Source: Sipunculus nudus
Taxonomy: Eukaryota > Annelida > Sipuncula > Golfingiida > Sipunculidae
Reading direction: 5' to 3'
NCBI GenBank assembly: GCA_026874595.1
Contig: CM049310.1
Location: forward strand, 15,722,058 to 15,786,057
Length of the DNA: 64,000 nt
Below are positions 47,201 through 62,000 of the stretch, in pieces. A program made the translations under genes and the position numbers. Positions within the stretch are counted from its first letter, which is position 1, and every line of letters starts with the position of its first letter. The notes beneath the pieces were generated by a model that saw nothing but the letters and a program-made list of their open reading frames with translations, made no database searches and had not been told where the DNA came from.

Positions 47201-50064
47201 CGCCGTGTTGGGGTGTCCACATAAATGCACCTGATGACCCTTCGGGTACAACAGGCCATACGGTCAGACGTTAATGTCAATGTGGCTGTTTGTACGAAAG
47301 CGGTGAATGCAAAGGCGTTACATTCAATTTTACCAGGTGCATTTATGCGACAAGTTATCCAGTAAAAGGAACACTTACTACGGAAAGGCATCATTTCTTG
47401 TATGGCACCGCCCTGGGCTTGAAAGGAAAGAGAAATACAGAAAAAAGTTAGAGCAAAGAGCACAAACATTCAACAACCCTCAATACAATAGCGTATACGA
47501 AAGCCCGTGTGCAACGGCGGAAGTAAAAGTGAGACCCCCATCCCGACCCTAACCCCAAACCCCCCAACCAAAACATATCAATGACGATCTCCTACTGAAA
47601 CCAGTGCCGTTCGGGTTAAAACCCTAGTTTGTTGTTATAAATGTATGTATTTTCAAATCCCCCACCCCCGCTTATCGTAAAAGACGTGGACCCACTGGAG
47701 TATCACAGTCTATGATAAGTACGGAAAATAGCACAAAATTACATTATTCTAATTACACCACTCGTTTTCAAACCAACTCACGCAGAAAACATTACTGGCG
47801 CCGATAAACGACAAAAGCCACGCTACATTAATACAGAGTGCGAACATGCCACCAATAACTGTACAGACTCGATTCACCACATGTAAAATATCGTGCAATA
47901 CGAATACGTTTAGCTATACCACTAGGTGCAATGTACAAATTTCAGACTCAAAAGTTTGCACTACGACAATGTAAAACCAGGATGCAGCAGGTTTTCTGCG
48001 AAGGCGCGTAATTTAAAACAAAGGCGAAAAACGGCACTGCGCGTCCGCTGCGAGCTTAAATGCGCATGACAGTTATACCTGCCATGAAAGCCGAAGGCTT
48101 GTAACATTAACCTTGTGGGGTCACACCCCAAAAAGTGAATGCCTTTCCTATACTTGAAATTTTAGGAATGAAGCACATACCTATGAGAGCAGAGAGCTTA
48201 GAAAACGTTAACCTACTGTTAGTCTGCTACTGTTGTCTTGGCTGCATTTATATAAATAGCAAACAAAAAGTGTTGCCGAATAATGTTACCGGAAGTGACG
48301 ACCAAATCTTAACTAGACTGTCGCAAAGGTGTTTTAAATTATTTCCCAAAAAAATGTTGCAGACATATATTATATATTACAAATATTTGTGTTTGCCATG
48401 CTAACACTCTCTGCTCACAAACGTATGTCTTACCAGATTCCGTCAAAGAACTATCTAAGAGCGTGTGCTTTACATTCTGAAAGAAAAGTGTGACCTGAAA
48501 GAGAAGAAGACGCAGTGAGACTTATCGTGCCTACCTGAACACAGTTCATGACAAAACACAAGTAGAGTTAACTTACCTATCCTATTTAGTTTCGCATCTA
48601 AAGCTCCCGGATGGTTGTGTTTGATAGCGTTCATTCGCCTGTTCTGCATACCCTGGTTCGGGGGGCCCATTCTGCCCTTTGGACGCACAGCCTCAACTGG
48701 CAACACGCGCCGCCTTTTCTTAGGTAGTTTGGCGCGAGCTTGCGTATGGGAGTAGAAGAGAGAAAAGTTGCTAACGATCACGGGCACTGGTAGGGCAATA
48801 GTTAATACGCCCGTCAGCGCACAGAGGGCGCCCACGAACATGCCCACGTATGTCTTTGGAGTCATGTCACCATAGCCTACGGTTGTCATGGTAACGATGG
48901 CCCACCACAGCCCAACTGGTATGCTGGTGAAGTCGTTGTTCGGATTGTACTGGATGCGTTCCGCATAGAAAATTAGTGCCGCGAATATGACTATACCAAG
49001 TACAAGGAAAAAGATTAAGAGCGTCAGTTCGTGCGCGCTAGCTTTGAAAGTATGGATAAGAATTTTGAGACCAGGCGAGTGACGAGTAAGCTTGAATAAT
49101 CTCATGATTCGGATGATACTAAAGAACTCGAGGATATCATTTTTCTTCTGAAGATGCGTGAGTAAGAAGTCCAGATAGAAGGAAAGCGTTGCGACGAAGT
49201 CGATTATATTCACAGGTGCTCGTACGAAGTCCAGCTTATTGTAACTGACAATAAACCGGGTGATGATCTCGAACGTAAACCAAGCGTTACAGGCACACTC
49301 TACATAAAAGAAGGCTTGGTGCGGCTCGGTTCTCCTTTTTTCAAGAGTCCATATCTGGGTGTTGTTGGCGTCGCCCAAACTGAGAGTCAAGTTTTTTATG
49401 ACAGGTACCCTCATGTTCGGGTGAGTCTTCAGGCAGAAGGATAAGATAGAAACGACGATGAAGAACACAGACACGACAGATGTTATCTGTAAGATAAGAT
49501 AAAATATGATATAACAATTGACAATTTAATAAAACTAAAAACAAAACAAATAAATCACTGGTCATGTAAAACCCAGGGGTCTGTTGCAATAAAATTATTT
49601 TTAATTACATTTATTACAGTTACGACGTCACAGGCCTTATGGTTAGCACAGTGGGTCGCACGTTACTGTACTTACGTCTGAATTATGACCTAAGTCATTT
49701 TATTGCAACAGACACCAGATTTGTAATCAAACTTCGAACTAATTCAACAAAAAATTAAATTTAACTGATAAAGGCTCCAATGTATTTGTATAGACCAAAT
49801 ACATATATAAATATATCGCATTCCTTGTGTTTATTCAGCAAATATCTGCAAAAAAGAATAAAGGTATAAAAGAAATAAATGATCTTTTTTTGGGGGGGGG
49901 GGCCGGGAACATTTCTGCAAAAATCACAATTAAGCGCCAAGAATTGTCGGCTTAATGTATCAAACCTATATTTCTTGTGACAGGATAATTGATGAGACTG
50001 CCTTAGACCTATAGTGTAATATGTAATGTAAGAAATTAAATACTCCTCTAATTGGTAGGAGACC

Positions 50065-50106
<42 letters not shown>

Positions 50107-50569
50107 AACAGATATTAATGAAAAAATCTGGATAAATTATGTGCAATGCATATTAATAAAATTCGGACTCTGTACGGATGCATAACAATTATATTCAGAT
50201 ACTGTATTGTAATAATATTCAAATTTTGTATGCATGATTAGCATTTAAATTCCAATTCTTTATAAGTTTACCTGCATATATCCTGCTAATTGTATTCAAA
50301 ATCTGTACAGATGCCTGCTAATTATATTCAGATTCTGCACGGAAGACTGCTAATTATATTCAGATTTTGTACGGACGTACGGCAATTACATGTATATTTA
50401 GATTATGTACGGATGCCTTCCAATTACATAAAGATTCACTAGATATGCCTGGTTAATATATTAATTTTCAGTACAGATGCATACAAATGATATCCAAATT
50501 AAGTCCGAATGTATTTTCAAAATAATCATAAACAGCTATCGCAAAAAAAAAATATTATTCCTGTGACCA

Positions 50570-50629
<60 letters not shown>

Positions 50630-53600
50630 ATGCTCTGGTATTATTAGATTAAGACAGTTCCCAATAAAGTGGCTTCAGGACACTCTGGAACCCTGAATGT
50701 GTTTTTAAAATTTAAGGGGGCGAGTTAAATTATGTGAAGTTAAACCAGCTTCCAGAAAATATATATAAATGTGTTATAATTTTTTTAATGGGGCATATGC
50801 AGCAGAGTTCACTCACTTTTTTTATAATGAAGAATTGGTGTTCATTCATGATTTATTTGAACCGTGATAAATAGCATGTGGAGTAGCTTTATTTCGGGGG
50901 TGGGGGTATAATATTGACGATTTACACGATTCATGTCTCAGGACAGAAAAAATTATTCTAGTCTAGCTGAGAAGAGTGGAATATTACAAACATTTATAAT
51001 ATAAACTGGCAAATCAATCCCAAAAGTAAGGCATAATTTAGTACAATGAAACCAAAACTATACTTTGCAGTCTATGTTAGAAAAGCTGAAAAATTAATAT
51101 TGATGAAAAATGGCTGATTGGTTGTCAAGTGTGGCGAATATGAGTGAAAATATGAAATAAAAATTGACAGTCCAGGAAGAGCTTTTCATTGTATATTAAT
51201 CCTTTAGTTCTTAACAAACTGTGTTTTTACTTTGTGAAAATATCTTAATAAAAAAATGCAATGGGCACCCATTTGTTGTGCAGAATAAAGGCACGAATGT
51301 AAAGAGGAATGATTTCTGTATCATGCGATATGCCTCCTGCTAAAAAAGCACACGGGTATTATTGTTTAAACAATGGCGAATTGGAGGCACGACCACGTTA
51401 TGACTGTAACAGATGTGCTTATAACACAGGCACTCATCGATATTAAGGCTATAATTGCTTCACGAGATTCCACTTTTATCATGACTGGGAAACATTTAAA
51501 CCCGCCAAAGAGGAGTTGTTGTATTCAGTTATTACGTTTAGAATGTCATCAGTAAGTAAATAATCAATAAATGACGAAGAAACCTTGCCATTAATCATGT
51601 TTCTTGTAGGCCAGCTATAAAACGACTCCAGCGTATCGAGGGGTGTAACACGTCTGACACACCTGTTTCTGTTATACTCTCATGAATATTACTCCGAGAA
51701 TAATACCTCTCGTCTTAAGCGTCAACGAAAGCGCATTCGGCGTTTTTGAAGAAACATCCGAGTGATGAATAAAAGACGGAAATATATATGTTTATGACGT
51801 TGCTCTTCAAATCATATTTGCTTGCTAATATAAAACTAAAACGGGTAAAAGATAAATGGTGAAAGCGCATGACATTCGTTTGTAGAAAACACTTCATTTA
51901 TGTTTTCTTCCATTTCAATTCATATGATATAGAAAGTTTCCTGAAGTCATTAAGACTTTCCTCAACCAATTAGGTCATCAAAATGGGCATTATGTTTATT
52001 TTGTTTTGCACCTTAATGGAAATTTATTATATTTCCTTGCTTTCAAATTATAGAATAAATGGGAAATGGTGTTACCACATGTATGATATATTTAGATATT
52101 TGATGAATTTTGAAACTGATTTAGGAAGAAAGGTTGTGATACTGCAGGATATACTGCTAATGCTGCCGCACAGTATTAATGACATACACTGTAGAATGGC
52201 CACAACTATTGTTTTATAATCATGTTAAAAATGATACCATCCATGTCCAATACAGGAGAGTACTGATAAAAAATGTTGAATTTCAACGCAAACTCGAGTT
52301 CACTCCAAAACCTGATACAAAAGTATCATGGACGAAGAAAAAAGGTAGAAAAGTACTGTATTTGCATTAAAATAATCCAATAGCATATATTTCAATCGAT
52401 TAGTGAGATTTAGTTAATAATTTAGATACCCATTTGCCTGTCTGATATTAAATGATACAGTTAGCATCAAATAGAGGGATTTAATTTATTATATTATCAG
52501 GGTGGTATTACACTCAAGGGTCCAAGTGCATTTATTTCTGTAGATCGGGGAAAGGTCACACAGAAATAAGCCACGGAAATGAGATCCAGGGAGAACCAGC
52601 AGGTGTACCCTCGATCGTGCCCGGAAGCGGTGGCTTGAGAAAATTTTCTTCTGATCTTTTAATCGCGAAGAATCGTTAGTTCTTCCGATCTAAAGTGGTA
52701 TTTGAAAGTTTGTTTTTGTATAACACATAAAATATGCCATTTACACTTTAAACTGTTTACTCCCGCAATCTTTTTTTAACTTGAAATGAAATATTCTAAT
52801 ACAATACCAACAATATGCAACCTTGAATTGTGAGACTGCTTTTGAACCTTTCCATATATTAGACACTATTTTTTGTTTTCTCTGCATCAATTTTTGCAAA
52901 GATAGAGGAGTGTCACTTTTCATCTTTCGCTTATTGTTTATTAATATTAGATTTTTGTAGCTTATGTCTCCATATCACATTAAAGGTAATATCCCCTCCC
53001 TTTAATTGTGTCTTGGCCAAATTTATACAAACCATATGGAGATGGTCTGTGTTAGGTTACTGGGAATATTTAGAAATACCAAAAAAATTCTTAAATAGAT
53101 TCGATATAAGAAAATCTAAAATCTAGTCGAATACGCGAGTTCCAGGTGTCATTATCAGCTGATCCAGAATTGTCCTTTCAGCAGAGAAGGGTTAAACATT
53201 GGGCCGTTTTGTCTTTAGGGTAACATAGTTCCAGGCTTGATTTCTAGGGAAGCGTGCAATACATATACGAGTAGCTTTTTTTAAATTTTAAATTTATTTT
53301 TCAATGATGGCATTTGTGTTGTTACACGTATGTTTTGAAACATAAATTAAGAAATAAAATAACTTAAATTCAAGAAAATGAATCGGACAATAGTCACCCG
53401 TGTCACTCTACCACTGGTGTCTACAGCTTTTTTCCATTATTCTCGAACGTATTATCTTTTCACAATATTGGCATTACACTTAGAGTCAGGAAAAACGTAA
53501 AACCAGATTTAAGATATATTTCTTGATTATTAATTCTTGCTATCTTTGCATCTGACATCTAAGTTTTATAATTATTTTAAAGAAAGCTTTTTAAAGGAGG

Positions 53601-56600
53601 CCTGAACACTTTAGAAAAAAGTTTTTATGCTCGCTTCTCTTGAATTAAGAAAAGAATGTAAATATAATATTGAAAATACATATATTCTCATATATACGTT
53701 CCAGTTTCTTCTGGTTCATTATTCTTTTTTACAAAATCTATTTTACATTAACGGGAATCCGAATCCTTTGTATACATATATATCCAAAACAAGCGGTGGA
53801 ACAGACTTTATACACGCATGTTGTCACAAATTACGCGATATTCTCCATCAGTCTTTCGTGCCTTGCGCTTGTTGTGACATTCTGGCAAGGCGCACTGGAC
53901 CTTCAGGCAAGGCGCAATGGAACAAGCGTCTCTGGTATTGTTTGGGAAGACATGGATTCTATATGATCCCCTAATAAGACGAGATGCTTCGATCGACTGG
54001 GGATGAGCAAGACTTACGGTGTCGGTGCCAGGGTAACGCCGGTGCTACAACAGAATAAGAAACCATGGTGCCCGTTGTCACTAATGTTCGCCTTGCGTCC
54101 CGCACCGCGGGAAATGATCAAAGTGTATGATCCCCGGGTCGTCAACAGGAGCAGGTGACAAATGTGTAGAGAGCGTACTGGATGACCTCTTGTAAGCATG
54201 AATCCCTCCGTAGCGTTTGACGAAACCAAATTAGTAACAGGTAAATGTCAAATGTAGTCGCTTATACTAAGACAGGGCGAGTGAGGTATTTCAATGTACA
54301 TATTTATTATTCAATAATACTGTTTTGTAATGTAATATGTTATTTCTGTCAGCTCATGCCAGGGCTCAAATTGAATTGCTCGGGTAAACTGGATTCAAAA
54401 TGTCAGTGTGAATCCGCTTTTTAGAGACAACTATGACTTAGTCATCAATCACGAACTTGTAGCAAGTCATCAATATCATATACGATTTTAGTCGTTTATT
54501 AACTAGATATTTAATATTTATTGCACATCGCACACTATATAAATCAGATTTCTCGTCAACGTTTTTAGCTACAAGGGGTGTGGACAGAACAAGAACATTG
54601 CTAATTTTGGTGGACCAGTAAGTTTATTTCGTGGTGTTACCAGACACTGTGGTTTCGTATATTTATATAAAATGTTAAATTTAGTTTTTCTGTGATCATT
54701 CTATCTTTATTCTGGATTTGCTAACATTTAGTTTAACCTTTTACTCGATCTACCACCTATCAACTTTGCAATAGGAAGAGAAGGTTCCTCCGGTAAAAAG
54801 TGGTCAAAGGTTATATATTGTGGGTTACATTTGAGCAGTCAGTGGCAATGCATTTTACTCTTTAATGCAATATCTGGGCCTAAATTTGTACTGAATACAA
54901 TTAAGGTATACTGACCGTAAAATTCTGATAAAATTTGACATTTGGCTAAGAGATACTATACAAGAAATAAGGAGTTAATGACAATTATTCGTGAACCTCA
55001 ACCGCTGAATCATTTATGTCCTATCCCGTTATAGTTGCATAAAATTAAATCATCAGAGCACACAGAAAACATTCAGGGCATATTTCATATATTATTCATA
55101 TATCATATTTTTTTAAGTACTGTAAACATAATACCTGATTTTGCATGATTTTGCCCTCTCCACCCTAGAGGGCAACAGGCAATAGTTATGGCGATAGGTA
55201 ATATGTAAAAGGAACAACTGTTTTGGCTGCTTATATATTGTATGCCACGCTGACAGGGTTGCTGAGAAAAGCCACACGAACCGCCAGGCCCGAGGGTACA
55301 GAAATTCAATGGGGTAAGAATGGAATCGTCGGTGATAGCGGGCGATAAACCCAAAATATACCTTTAACACTAATAGACAATGGACCAACTAACAAGTCAA
55401 TAATTCGCTCAGCATTTTACGAGTGGAAGAAAAGACAGTATCGCCTAAAGATGCTTTTTCAGCTTAACACCCGACAGGAAAATTTTACATGAAATTACAA
55501 ATTCATACTAGATATGTCGGATTTCCGAATGCTTTGACACTGTGTGAGGAATGCACGGGCCTGGAGTATAAACAAATACCATAAAACACTATGATCAATG
55601 ACAATAGGTGTGGCGATATATGTCATAACTAAAACGTCCACGATAATTAAGTCTCGTCGTTAAGGTTGATAAAATCGAAGTTTGAGAGGATGGATAATAG
55701 TACACTCTGCTATGTCCATTCTCAAGTTGTCGAGAACGCCATTCCGTCACATATCACCGTATTACCGGCACTTAAGGTTGCAAATGCATTATATTACACT
55801 ATATGATTTAAATTCATAATGCCATTTAAAAATACATTTCACATTCAATCACGAACAATACCGGACTTAGAATTAGATGTTACTAAGTATAAACAATGTA
55901 ATACGAGACCAGAGCAAATAAAAAAATGTTTTAGCGACTCGTCAGCTGAAATATTAATTCTATAGACCGCAGGTGCATGGCTAGAAGTGTCGCACTCTGC
56001 TCGTTTCTGGCCAAACTCCTAAATCATTTGTTACCCGTGTGCTGGCATCTGCTCTACTGCCCAGCATTTCAAGGGTTTCAATATCCGCCGTCGTGCATGG
56101 TGTTTGCCTGCAATTCATGGAATCAATTCTGTTCCCGGGAACGGGTCCACGGCAGCAGCGGGACCGGCCGGGTTTACAGCGTCTCCTATCATGGCTGGAC
56201 TTTATGACTTTAAGTGCCATCATATTTTATACATGTGAAAATTAACACTTTTTCGTCATAGGCAAGTAAACTGCATGAAAATTAACGTACGGAAAACAGT
56301 TTATAGAGAATGGATTTTTAGATCGATGATTGTAACCTGCCCTGCATTGCCTAATCACCTGCATATTAATTATATATTATTATATATTATATATCAAGCT
56401 ACATGTGACTTGTTTTGACAAAGACAACGTTCATTTTCAGTTCACAAGTAAGGGACATATATGTACAGCTTTGTCACGAGTCCAGTCTATGAAATAAATC
56501 AAACTACAGGGACATTTCAAACACGTCTTTTTACATGTTTTCTGTCGCGTATTTTTGTATATTTATAAAATCAATGATGTGCGAAATACGTGGCATTTCA

Positions 56601-58900
56601 ATGATGTTGGTATGTTTAACAGCCATGCAAGTCCCAATTGCGTGTCATCCGTTTCCTATGCAGAATTTGTAAAGAGATCTCTTATAAAGACATTTAATAC
56701 TATTAATTATACTATTATAGTACTTATTTGTGTATTTTTCTTATTTAGATATACAATTTCTCAGAAGGCCTTGAAGGTTTTCAAAACAAATATACGTCAG
56801 GATCAGTAGTCCGTAATTGAAAATATTGAGGCGTGGGCCTCCAATGTAGAGAGAAACCTGGGAATAAATTCTGTTGTATAAATCGCCTAAACTCAAACCA
56901 AGTACTCTCATCTTAATATTGCCACTTTAATCGGAGATTGTTTAAATTCATGGACCCCAAGCGGGGAAATCCCGTGCGAGGGACTACGAAAAATGTGCCG
57001 TGGAAGAACTAGGCCACCTTAGCACCAGTTTAATGATAGCCGTAATACAATTACCGTCCCGCTCCGGGAGGAGAGGGGCCTGGTTAATCCGGGTTGTGTA
57101 GGATATGGCTCCAGCAACGAGGAATTCACAGGCGACACAGAATGGGCCATTGATCTCGGTTGACCAACTGGTTTCCATGGCAATAACGTGTCCCAGTCAT
57201 CGGCTTGAACTGCACAATCAACAAAACGACTCAAGTGTTTTTCCACGGCAGTTCCGCACAAACCGTACCCACAATGCCTCAAGAATTCAACACCAGGGAG
57301 CTGTGTCAGATAAAATAAGCACGACTTTTTAGGTATCTAAAATTACTTTCAAAGATGTAAATTTGTTCAACGTCCCTGAAGGGAAGCCTGATGCGATTTG
57401 TCTTGTCATTAGTCTCGGACTGTTCCAGGATTGGACCAGCGTGGCCTGTATTTTGTCATCGGCCTGTTCTAGATTTTAGAATTCGGCCCTCAGGCAAAAA
57501 AACTGTTATCAATGAAAATACTAAAAATGGCCTCAAAACTGGATACCATCCCTGTTTCGTTTCATAATATATGTTTTTTTTTACAGAAGTATATTTCTGT
57601 ATACCTACTCTTATTTAAGTTTGAGATCGAGGAGTTATATTAATGCAATGTTTATCACTGGTGTAATATTTAAATTAAATTATGATCAAATTTTTATTTT
57701 TTTTACCTAATCAAATGATGTCTTCACCTAGTATTTTGTCGATGTTGCTGATTTTTCTCAGAGTTTTGAAATGATAAGTCTGTTCCAACAAGGGGGCATC
57801 TGTGATTTTGGCATCTCTTGATTTGTGGTACACCAATAAAAAAAAGGAAGATGCATCGAATGAATGAGGAATAGGTCTAATTAGCTACACAAACAATACA
57901 TTGCAAACTATTTTAGAAATGCAATAAAATCAGTATCTGGGAAAGCAGTCAATTTTTACTACATGTAAATAAAACCGATAGAGGTGATTGTCATTAAAAT
58001 GAAGCTGCCAACAAATGGCAGAAACAATGTTACTTGGTCACAAGACCATATGCTTGTCAAACAAAATTTGCCCTCCCATATATTATACCTTATACCCCTA
58101 ATCCAGGAAAATTCCGCCAAAGTTCAATGGGAATGAGCTGGTGAAACCAGCTATAACTGATAGTATGCTGGTTCGCCCAACCTATTGTAAGAGATAGGAG
58201 AAGGCATGATATCATTAAATGAAAATGAATACAACTTCCGCCTTGATAGGTATAATCGTTTTTAAAAAATCCTCATGATGCACAAACGTATCTAATTAGA
58301 CAGCCGTGTATATTATGTTACCACCCATTTTCTTGCAATTCTTTTCTTAGAAGGTTACATTTTTCAAAGATTGCTTAAAGAAGTGACAGAGAAACAGGGC
58401 ATGAGAAAATGTATCATTTAATCCTAAACTTACATTCACCGACAATGCCTTTTACAGGCATTTAAGCACTTCTTATGATAACGAATATTAACAAAAGTGT
58501 GTGTGCGTGATTCCATGGTCAAAACAATAACACAGTGATACATAAACAATAATGAAAAGGACAACATGCGTCCAAATAATTTAAAATGATGCCAGTTTAC
58601 GATTTACTAACATCTTCATATTATTATATCCCTATAATAATGGTTACTTTTCTCATTCAAACGTACTCATTTTTCTTGACTGGACTTAATTTTCCTGATT
58701 TTCAAGATTTTACCGAATCTAAAAGATTACTAAATTATCAAAAGTAAACCATGGTTTACCGTATTGTTGTGATGATTTTTCAATGGGCCTTTCATTCCAC
58801 GTCAAAATCGTGGTGAGGTGAATAGCATTCTCCTTGATATTCATTAAGAAGTTTAACAAAAATTCAGAAGAAAGCTTTCATTTTTATATATGTATGCAAC

Positions 58901-58946
<46 letters not shown>

Positions 58947-58990
58947 AGATTGTTACAAAACCATGGGGTTTTGAGTGTTTAAGTCATGAA

Positions 58991-59060
<70 letters not shown>

Positions 59061-62000
59061 ATTACCGGGGTTACTTGGATTCGGTTTACGATTATTCCCG
59101 GGGTTAATTTTAAATCAACTACCATCTCTGTATACCCCCTTATTTACAATTATTGTGATTATTATTATTTTCCTCTGGATTGCTCAAGTTAGTTTGAATC
59201 AGTGTAGGTCTTACAAGTGTGTACGGTGTGTCAAATCACTTTTAGGAGTCAAGTGTATTTCGTTGACATTTTACGACTTATTATCAGAGACTGATTCTAA
59301 TTAAAATCATTTAGCGTGCTTTATCCAATTAACATTAGTCAAAATCATGGGCAATTATCATTTAACTTTATCGGAAAAGGGTTATAAGAACAGTGCGGGG
59401 GTAACGTGAAATCAAGATCAGGCTACCGCTGGAGATCATCTGACTGATGTAAACTTAAATGGGTGAGGGAGGGAGGGGTTGTCTTTGCACCTGGATTTTT
59501 TTCCAGTTTGAAAGTCAAACGCATTCAGAACTAGGTAACCAGTGTACGTTCCCCCTCCCCTCTGACACGAAGGGGAGGGAAAATTAATAAAATTATGTTT
59601 GCGCGGGTAAAGTTTACAGTTAATAAATAGAGCCAATAAGGCAGTTATATCTCTTGAATAAGTACTTCATATATAATTGAACATGTAAAATAAAATTATC
59701 GAGCATGTTTAAACAAATTTCATTTATATTATTTTTTAAGTCATTTAATTTTAATTGTAAAATTGTAGGCCTAATCAAAATTAATTTATAATAAAGTTAT
59801 ATGAATGAAATTATAAAACTTTTATGAAGTATAGAAACCAAAATATAATATAAGATTTGTACGAGATCTAAATATAACTTGTACAAGTAAATATAATTGA
59901 CGGCCAACAATGTTTTTGACGCCATATATAAGTATTTTTTCAAATGTTGTAATAGAAAAGTCTTTTAAATTAAAAATTATTCAGTTTAAAAACATTAAGT
60001 ACATAAAAGAATCCAATAAATACGTAGACCATGTTGTGATACAAACCGTGTTGATATAATACTCACTATTTTTTTTTTATTCATCCATCTGTTGTTACAG
60101 TAGCTATGTAATAAAATGTGATTACACTAGACGTTGCAAAACATATGTTTCTGCGTTGGCATATGTGACAACTGTTTTGGTCGTAAAACCAATAACTTAA
60201 AAGCACACTGCGCTTAATGGTAAAATGATTTGATGACCTATTGACTTTCATGCGGGCAGGAACATAGTATAATGTCACACACGTGGGTGACCATGTGGCT
60301 GAAACAAACAAGTAACTGTGATGGCAGATATGCAGGTAGGAGCGGAAATAGACTTTTATTATTCACGATAAATCGTAGCTCGTTAATCGTAAAATTATGA
60401 CTTTGATGATGTTTGTGAACAAGTATAAAAAGAACCCTTACATATATAAAAATAATTCATCAAGTATAAACTTATCGATTATCACTAATGACGTAGGCTG
60501 GTAGAAGTAAAAATATATCTTATCGTTTTCATATGAAAGAATATTTTATCAAACATAACTTCGATCAGGCATGCATGAAAATGGGAAATAAGAGTAATCA
60601 GAAGTAAACATACGTGTGGGCAAGATATCATGATTTCCAATTTTTTTAAAAGTCAATGTTAGTTGACTACAAATATAAAACTGATACGATGTTTGGAAAA
60701 TGATGAAACAAACTTATGGTTGACGTAAGATCAAAGTATGCTAAATGTACGCATACAGTTGGTATTTCCGGGAGAAAGATTCGTTATGTATAGGTATCCA
60801 ACTCCACTGACATAAAAAGAAAACAAGGTTAAAAATGATCTTCATTTCGATTTGATGAATATGTTTCGATTTTGTGGAAGAACAACATTGATTGAAGACC
60901 CCTCAGAAATATGGCTATATTGTCAACAGAAGTTATATAAGTTAAATTCGTCATAGAAAGGTGTTCCATAGACAGTATGTTTATATACTGAGATGGATCG
61001 TAATTGTGTCTTTATGTTGAATAAGAATGGCCCGAAAAAATGTTTGCGAAAAGTAATTAGTCAAATATAAATAAGAATGAAATAATATGGGTAAAAAAAT
61101 TCTTACTATTTTATATGCAATAAAGTGAATAAAATAAACAAATATGGACCTCAAATAATTATTAACGCTAATACAGGGGCCGTAATAACGCTTTTCTGCC
61201 TGTCTCAGACAGGCAAACACCTGCACGGAAAGGCATTTTTCATTATGTCCAAATCCGCTGGAAAGGTGAACACCTAGATGTTTTCCACATAAGTAGTTGA
61301 TAAGTTGTAAAAAACTTGAGACAAACAAGAAATAATTTACAGGTGGTGTTCCACCGGCCCCTATATATCCTATATTTTCCAATAAAAATCAAAATGGTCT
61401 AATTATTTTTACTTCCTGGTATGTAGACCCTCATAACCTATATATTCCTGTTTTTTTCACTGCACAATCGTGTTTCTGATATAACAGTGTTACTATTTAA
61501 AACATTCGATTCTTTTTGGATACAAGTGTGCATGTAGGATGGATTGTAAAATGGCAGAATCAGGTTTACACTGAGCGAAGTGTGACTGAAAGTTTGATAT
61601 GAAGGTAGGACGCATCTTTTTTTTTCTGTGGAAAGGCACACCTGTATTAATTCCTATCTGTTGGTATGGTGAAAATTTCAAAGTATATAACGATCCCTGC
61701 ATATACTAGAAAAACATATTCTCTTATTAGGGGTGATTTATCAGGCAAAGATGGACCACTGAAATTATGTATGGGAACATAGAAAACAAATTATTTTGTC
61801 GTTTAGGGGTAAAATCGTTAAATCACATTGATATTAAATATGCATAGAGAGAATACAGGAACAAAGAATATGCCATTAGTGCTGTGTTAATTTTAAAATA
61901 AGCACAAAGAAATTATTTATCAGAATGAAATAAATGTTTGTCAAAATTGAAAAAAATTAACCTTGGAATACGGAACTTGAAGAATCACAATATATATTAT

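Noticed and set aside
53627-54229. Possible extra gene or alternative first exon in intron 1
   Set aside because: A GTAAGT donor follows the minus-strand frame, but it ends in phase 2 and cannot join exon 2 (phase 0) in frame; no protein similarity recognised.
55977-57332. Overlapping short frames on both strands in GC-richer patches of intron 1
   Set aside because: No recognisable domain, no consistent frame across patches, and no splice phases compatible with the channel.
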